Assembly: GCA_965219175.1 (NCBI GenBank)
Contig: CBDCNI010000001.1
Location: 248,001 to 312,000, forward strand
From: JBBPZK01 sp965219175
GTDB lineage: Bacteria > Actinomycetota > Rubrobacteria > Rubrobacterales > Rubrobacteraceae
Direction of reading: 5' to 3'
DNA: 64,000 nt
Under the pieces are notes generated by a model, which was not told the DNA's origin, did not search any database, and saw only the letters and a program-made list of their open reading frames with translations. A program made the position numbers and the translations under genes. Positions 60,222 through 64,000 of this stretch are shown piece after piece (position 1 is the stretch's first letter; every line of letters starts with the position of its first letter).

Positions 60222-61400
60222 CTACGCAGACAAAGATTCCAGGGCGAGAGCGGTGAGCAAAGCCGCGCCTCTCGGCAGTACATCCTCGTCGAAGGCGAAC
60301 TCCGGCGTGTGGAGCCCCGACACGTCTCCGACCCCGAGCCAGACGTAGGCGCCGGGAATTTCCTCCAGCATGAACGCGAAGTCTTCACCGGCCATCGAGG
60401 GATTCTCCGCCTCGACGACGGAGTCCTCTCCGAGGAGCTCTCCGGCAACGTTCAGGGCGAGGCCGGCGGCCTCCGGATCGTTCCGGGTGACCGGGTATGA
60501 AAATTTGTAGTTCAGGTCTATATCTCCGCGCATCCCGCGGGCGACGCCGCGCGCGAGCTCCTCGATCCGCTCCGGCATCATCTCCCTGAGGTCCTGGTTC
60601 ATCGTGCGAACCGTACCGGCGATCCTGGCAGAGCCGGGGATGATGTTGAAAGCCGTACCCGCCCCGATCTCCCCAACCGTCAAAACGGCTGGCTCGACGG
60701 GGTCGGCCTCTCTCGAAACGATCGTCTGGAGCGCGGTCACGATCTGGGCGGACATCACGATCGCATCTGCCGTCTGATGCGGCATCGCGCCATGCCCCCC
60801 GGTCCCTTTTACCTCCATCTCGAAAGCATCCGCGGCGGCCATGACCGGCCCGCCCTTCGTCGAAGCCGTCCCGAGCGGCAACCCCGGCCACAGGTGAAGC
60901 GCGAAGATAGAATCTATGCCTTCCGTGACCCCTTCTTCCACCATAACTTTCCCCCCGCCGCCACCTTCCTCGGCCGGCTGGAAGATGAACTTCACGGTGC
61001 CGTGCAGCCTGTCTCTCATCCCCGAGAGCGCGTGCGCCGCCCCGACGAGCATGCTGGTGTGTCCATCGTGGCCGCAGGCGTGCATCTTGCCGTCGGTCTC
61101 GGATGCGAACGGCAGCCCCGTCTCTTCGTGGATCGGCAAAGCGTCCATGTCCGCCCTCAAACCAACCGTCGGCCCTTCCCCTTCACCTTCGAGGGTGGCG
61201 ACGACCCCGTTCCCGGCCACGCCGGTCTGTATCTCGAGCGGCAGGCCGTCGAGGGCCGCGACTACCTTCTGCGCTGTTTTCTCTGTGTCGAACCCCAGCT
61301 CGGGCTCCCGGTGAATGTCTCGCCGCAAAGCGACGATTTTCTCTCCGAAACTCTCTCTGATGTCTTCCGTCAGACCATCGAACTTCTGGGCTACGCTCAT
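60222..61400 (-). CDS. M20-family amidohydrolase
   Basis: A 392-residue zinc amidohydrolase of the hippurate/N-acyl-amino-acid hydrolase group. Motifs are LRRDIHREPELGFDTEKTA, GLRADMDALPI, HACGHDGHTSML, the glutamate pair QPAEEGGGGG and a C-terminal MAGEDFAFML with the last zinc residue. Substrate uncertain (N-acyl amino acids). It lies between two minus-strand genes, 21 bp from the NucS-like gene. Confidence 0.9.
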   Translation of the reverse strand: MSVAQKFDGLTEDIRESFGEKIVALRRDIHREPELGFDTEKTAQKVVAALDGLPLEIQTGVAGNGVVATLEGEGEGPTVGLRADMDALPIHEETGLPFASETDGKMHACGHDGHTSMLVGAAHALSGMRDRLHGTVKFIFQPAEEGGGGGKVMVEEGVTEGIDSIFALHLWPGLPLGTASTKGGPVMAAADAFEMEVKGTGGHGAMPHQTADAIVMSAQIVTALQTIVSREADPVEPAVLTVGEIGAGTAFNIIPGSARIAGTVRTMNQDLREMMPERIEELARGVARGMRGDIDLNYKFSYPVTRNDPEAAGLALNVAGELLGEDSVVEAENPSMAGEDFAFMLEEIPGAYVWLGVGDVSGLHTPEFAFDEDVLPRGAALLTALALESLSA

Positions 61401-61492
61401 GCGCCAACTCCTCTTTACGCTCTTACGTTTCCTCTAGTCTGCGATAGAGCGCGCGGGGTTGCAAGCTGCTCGTCTCCGCGTCGGCTGTCGTT

Positions 61493-61879
61493 CTAGCGGT
61501 GGATCCTCTCGAACTCCGCGTCGAAGCGCCCCCACAGCTCGTCTTCGGAGATACCGAGCCCGGCAGCGTCGCGCACGAGCAGGCCCAGCCTCTCGTACAA
61601 TGCCTCTACCTGTCGCCCTCGCGACATCTCCCCCGCTCCCGCCGCGACGACCGTCCCGACACCCGGACGGCTCTCTATGAAACCTTCCCGCTGCAACTCG
61701 CCGTAAGCCTTCACGACCGTGTTCGGCGCGACGCCCAGGTCTCCGGCGAGAGCGCGAACGGTGGGCAGCCGCTCCCCGGCCCCGAGACTGCCCACTTCCA
61801 CCGCGCGCCGTACCTGATCCACGAGCTGCACGTAGATCGGCACCCCACTCTTCGTATTTACGTCCATCAAGAGAGCCAA
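61493..61879 (-). CDS. GntR-family regulator, YtrA subfamily
   Basis: A 128-residue regulator with the winged-helix opening PIYVQLVDQVRRAVEVGSL and LPTVRALAGDLGVAPNTVVKAYGEL. It has only a short helical C-terminus, as in the YtrA subgroup that often controls ABC exporters. No transporter lies adjacent. Confidence 0.88.
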   Translation of the reverse strand: MALLMDVNTKSGVPIYVQLVDQVRRAVEVGSLGAGERLPTVRALAGDLGVAPNTVVKAYGELQREGFIESRPGVGTVVAAGAGEMSRGRQVEALYERLGLLVRDAAGLGISEDELWGRFDAEFERIHR

Positions 61880-61975
61880 CGGACCAACCTCCTAGCGCGT
61901 ATGTTTGTTATGTATCTATGATCCAAACTAACAGCGGTTGTGGAGCCGGTCAAGTCAGGCAGGGCTTTCGGCTGC

Positions 61976-62722
61976 TCAAGACAGCCAGATCTGCGGTGGT
62001 GACTCGTCGGGGAGCGAAGTAAGGACGACTTTCTTGAGGCCGAGGCGCCAGAGTTCGTGGGCCACGGCGGAAGCTTCGGTCATTATGGGGCCGGGCGACA
62101 CTCCGGTTATGAGGGCGGCGCGGCGGACATCAGTGGGTACTGTGCCGAGCGAGCCCAGGGCCAACGCGCGGGCTATCGCGTCGGTGGTGATGGTGTGACC
62201 GGCGCCGATGCCGGTTAGTTCAGAGAAGACTTCGGGGCGATGGACGTGTTCTTCGTCGACCGGCGTGCCGAGCGCCCGAATACTTCCCACGGCGACCACG
62301 AGCGTGGAAGAGGCGGGCAGGAGAGGTTCGTGGGAAGCGGTGCCTTTAAGCGGGAGTCTGCGGGACCCGTCGGCTTCTACTAGGACCACGTCTGCGGTAG
62401 TTGCGAGGGTTGGGACCCAGGCCGGGTCCACCCCGCCGATACGTTCTTTAGATAGAATGCCACCGCCCGCGACGACGGCTCCCGCTCCCTCGAACGCCTC
62501 TTCTATCCGGCGGCGCAACTCTTCCGGGTCTTCGGAAGTTACGAGCGGCCCTACTTTCTCCGTTTCGCCCAGGAACATCTTGGTCGTCGGGGCGACCAGA
62601 ACCTTCAAGCCTTCTTCCACGAGCCCTGCGGCGACATTGAGTATGGCGCTGGACTTACCGCCCGCGCCCGCGAAGGCCACGATGTCGCCGGAGATGACGC
62701 CGAGCGCCGAGTAAAGTTTCAA
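61976..62722 (-). CDS. yqeC: YqeC-like selenium-dependent hydroxylase accessory protein
   Basis: A 248-residue protein with a nucleotide-binding loop GAGGKSS (residues 19-25), APTTKMFL and VLVEADGSRRLPLKG (Asp-Gly-Ser-Arg), which define the YqeC family linked to selenium-containing molybdenum hydroxylases. None of its usual partners (YqeB, selD, xanthine dehydrogenase) is in the window. Confidence 0.88.
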   Translation of the reverse strand: MKLYSALGVISGDIVAFAGAGGKSSAILNVAAGLVEEGLKVLVAPTTKMFLGETEKVGPLVTSEDPEELRRRIEEAFEGAGAVVAGGGILSKERIGGVDPAWVPTLATTADVVLVEADGSRRLPLKGTASHEPLLPASSTLVVAVGSIRALGTPVDEEHVHRPEVFSELTGIGAGHTITTDAIARALALGSLGTVPTDVRRAALITGVSPGPIMTEASAVAHELWRLGLKKVVLTSLPDESPPQIWLS

Positions 62723-62986
62723 AAAGCTCCTCCTCTAACTGCAATCCTTCATGAGTCCCATCCCCACGACATCCCACCCCTCAGCGTGAGGGAAGCTCCA
62801 GGTTCGTACTACTGATCCCTAACAGCAATCCTATATCAAGGACACGGGTCAGCGTGCTTTATGATATCTTGGATACGAAGAGGTGTAAAACTCGGTACGG
62901 AAAAGGTAGATTACAGGCGATGTTACCTGGGTAATTAGTAAGGTGTGTATGACTTTACGGCGTGTAGTCGATAGGAAGGAGTGGCG
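62723..62986. other. intergenic region between yqeC and the Holin-X gene
   Basis: 264 bp with no gene. It is AT-richer than its surroundings and holds promoter-like hexamers, for example TATGAT near 62860. AAGGAG lies just before the next gene. No repeat or operator stands out. Confidence 0.35.
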
Positions 62987-63433
62987 ATGACGCAGCAGCA
63001 AGAGCGGGTTGCCGAGTTCACCAGGGACCTACAGCAGGGTCCCGAGACCTCGGATCGGAGCATCAAGGAGATAGTAGACGAACTCCGGCCCCAGTTTCAG
63101 GAACTAAGCAACAAGCAGATAGAGCTGGCGAAGTCGGAGTTGACGCCGGTCGCCAAAAAGGCGGGCATCGCGGTCGGCCTGCTAGTAACGGGAGCGGTCT
63201 TTATGCTCCTGTTCCTGTGGTGGTTCTTCTTAACGGGGATGTACATAATGAGCGCGGCGGGCTTCCCGATGTGGGCCGCAGCCGGCATAACCACCGTTAT
63301 ACTGCTCATTATCGGTGGGATACTAGCCGGCGCCGGGGCGGCGAGCTTGAGGACTTTGGATCCCAAACCCCGTCACACCATAAATGCTTTGCAGCAGAAC
63401 TTTAACTGGCTGAAGGGACAGTTGAGCCGATGA
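62987..63433 (+). CDS. Holin-X/DUF1469-type membrane protein
   Basis: A 148-residue protein. The soluble N-terminus has a helical SIKEIVDELRPQFQELSNKQIELAKSEL-type segment (residues about 22-50), followed by two hydrophobic helices. This is the putative Actinobacterial Holin-X (phage holin superfamily III) layout. The ATG at 62987 has AAGGAG 5 nt upstream. It is coupled to a DUF3618 gene. Confidence 0.82.
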   Translation: MTQQQERVAEFTRDLQQGPETSDRSIKEIVDELRPQFQELSNKQIELAKSELTPVAKKAGIAVGLLVTGAVFMLLFLWWFFLTGMYIMSAAGFPMWAAAGITTVILLIIGGILAGAGAASLRTLDPKPRHTINALQQNFNWLKGQLSR

Positions 63434-63789
63434 GCGAGATACCCGAGCGCATAGAGAGAGAAATGTTCGAGATCCGGAACCGCATGGCCCCGGACGTTTC
63501 GGACCTCCGCAACCACGTAGACCCCAAAGTCGTTGGAAACCAGGTGAAGAACAACCTGCAGCTACGCATCCAGGGCTACAGGAACCGGGTCACCTCGAAC
63601 CTCGAAACCAAGCAGAAGGACTTCACGACCTCCGTCCGCAGCCAGATCGACCTGGCGAGCGAGGCGGGCAAAAAGCGTGACCCCTCTCTTCTCACAGGCG
63701 CGGTCAAGAGCGATCCGCGCCCGATGGCCGTACTAGCTGTCGGGCTCGCCGCCGTCCTGCTGGTTGTCCGCAGGATCGGCAAAGACTAG
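63430..63789 (+). CDS. DUF3618-like protein
   Basis: A 119-residue protein with an N-terminal ERIEREMFEIRNRMAPDVSDL helix that matches DUF3618 (which usually reads IE.TR..L..T.D.L). One C-terminal membrane helix (AVLAVGLAAVLLVV) is followed by basic residues. Its ATG overlaps the Holin-X stop (ATGA). DUF3618 and Holin-X genes commonly occur together in actinobacteria. Confidence 0.8.
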   Translation: MSEIPERIEREMFEIRNRMAPDVSDLRNHVDPKVVGNQVKNNLQLRIQGYRNRVTSNLETKQKDFTTSVRSQIDLASEAGKKRDPSLLTGAVKSDPRPMAVLAVGLAAVLLVVRRIGKD

Positions 63790-63800
63790 AACCACAGAAC

Positions 63801-64000
63801 CTGAAACACCTCCACTTTCAACCCGTGGGCGGCGCAGCAGGCGACATGACGCTCGCCGCCCTCATCTCAGCCGGCGCTCCCGTGGACTACGTTACGCGGA
63901 ACCTGGAGAAGCTGGGCGTCCCTTTCGAGCTAGAAGTAACGGCCGTCGAAGTCAGCGCGACACGCGCCCTACAAGTCGAGGTGGTCGCTCCCGAAGAGCA
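63801..64000 (+). CDS. larC: LarC-like nickel-insertion protein, 5' end (partial)
   Basis: The frame at the window edge reads HFQPVGGAAGDMTLAALISA and PVDYVTRNLEKLGV, matching the N-terminus of LarC (which has FDCFSGISGDM...GALLDLG). LarC makes the nickel-pincer cofactor of lactate racemase. No ATG or GTG is well placed: CTG at 63801 gives the expected length, whereas GTG at 63824 would remove the first beta strand. The gene continues past 64000. Confidence 0.7.
   Translation, partial: MKHLHFQPVGGAAGDMTLAALISAGAPVDYVTRNLEKLGVPFELEVTAVEVSATRALQVEVVAPEE

Noticed and set aside
1..64000. CRISPR array, rRNA, prophage or integron
   Set aside because: No regularly spaced direct repeats, no rRNA-like conserved segments and no phage structural genes were seen. 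The only holin-like gene is the Holin-X type common in chromosomes.

Overview
The window is high-GC, gene-dense chromosomal DNA from a bacterium. The gene content (QueG, Rex, actinobacterial-style Holin-X/DUF3618 pair, LLM oxidoreductase, sortase with an LPETG substrate, class I-type DapC plus DapE) and the gene style point to a Rubrobacter-like actinobacterium. This is inferred from content, as no rRNA or other marker is present.

Layout. 1-8 kb: dapF, an AAA ATPase with a MerR/coiled-coil partner, a Rieske protein, an aquaporin, a methyltransferase, DoxX, and a GNAT-lysA operon. 8-12.3 kb: dapC, then dapD-dapE, which with dapF and lysA cover most of the succinylase branch of lysine/diaminopimelate synthesis. 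Between them lies an excalibur-domain LPETG surface protein. 12.4-18.3 kb: a GH38 alpha-mannosidase with a sugar ABC importer that lacks its own ATPase. 18.3-25 kb: rex, an aldo/keto reductase, a double GNAT, an AMIN/Gmad2 lipoprotein and a TetR-SDR pair. 25-27 kb: a scar region with two decayed gene remnants and an HNH nuclease. 27-34.5 kb: zinc peptidase, J-domain membrane protein, queG, VOC protein, aldehyde dehydrogenase and membrane proteins. 34.5-42 kb: an accessory stretch with an IS110-family element carrying a structured non-coding left flank, a sortase, a second TetR-regulated oxidoreductase/hydrolase cluster and an ISL3 transposase remnant.

42.4-50.8 kb holds the most striking locus: a tightly coupled complex-I-like operon, nuoA-[BD fusion]-H-J-K-L-M-N. 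All membrane-arm proton-channel subunits look intact. In place of NuoB, C and D stands one 532-residue protein with NuoB-like and NuoD-like halves joined by an acidic, His-containing linker. It has no cysteine at all, so it cannot hold the N2 iron-sulfur cluster, and the NuoD quinone-contact His and Tyr also appear lost. NuoC, E, F, G and I are absent from the operon.

51-54.4 kb: a copper-resistance operon (copA-csoR-copZ) followed by a cytochrome P450 remnant. An 18-bp CsoR-box-like motif 5' of copA recurs (14/18) upstream of nuoA. 54.5-64 kb: ADP-ribosylglycohydrolase, GNAT, SDR, several small hypothetical genes, a cupin, a YIP1 membrane protein, a NucS-like nuclease, an M20 amidohydrolase, a GntR regulator, yqeC, a Holin-X/DUF3618 pair and the start of larC at the window edge.

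No tRNA, rRNA, CRISPR array or prophage was seen. Several genes have a -10-like hexamer only 6-10 nt before the start codon, suggesting leaderless transcripts.
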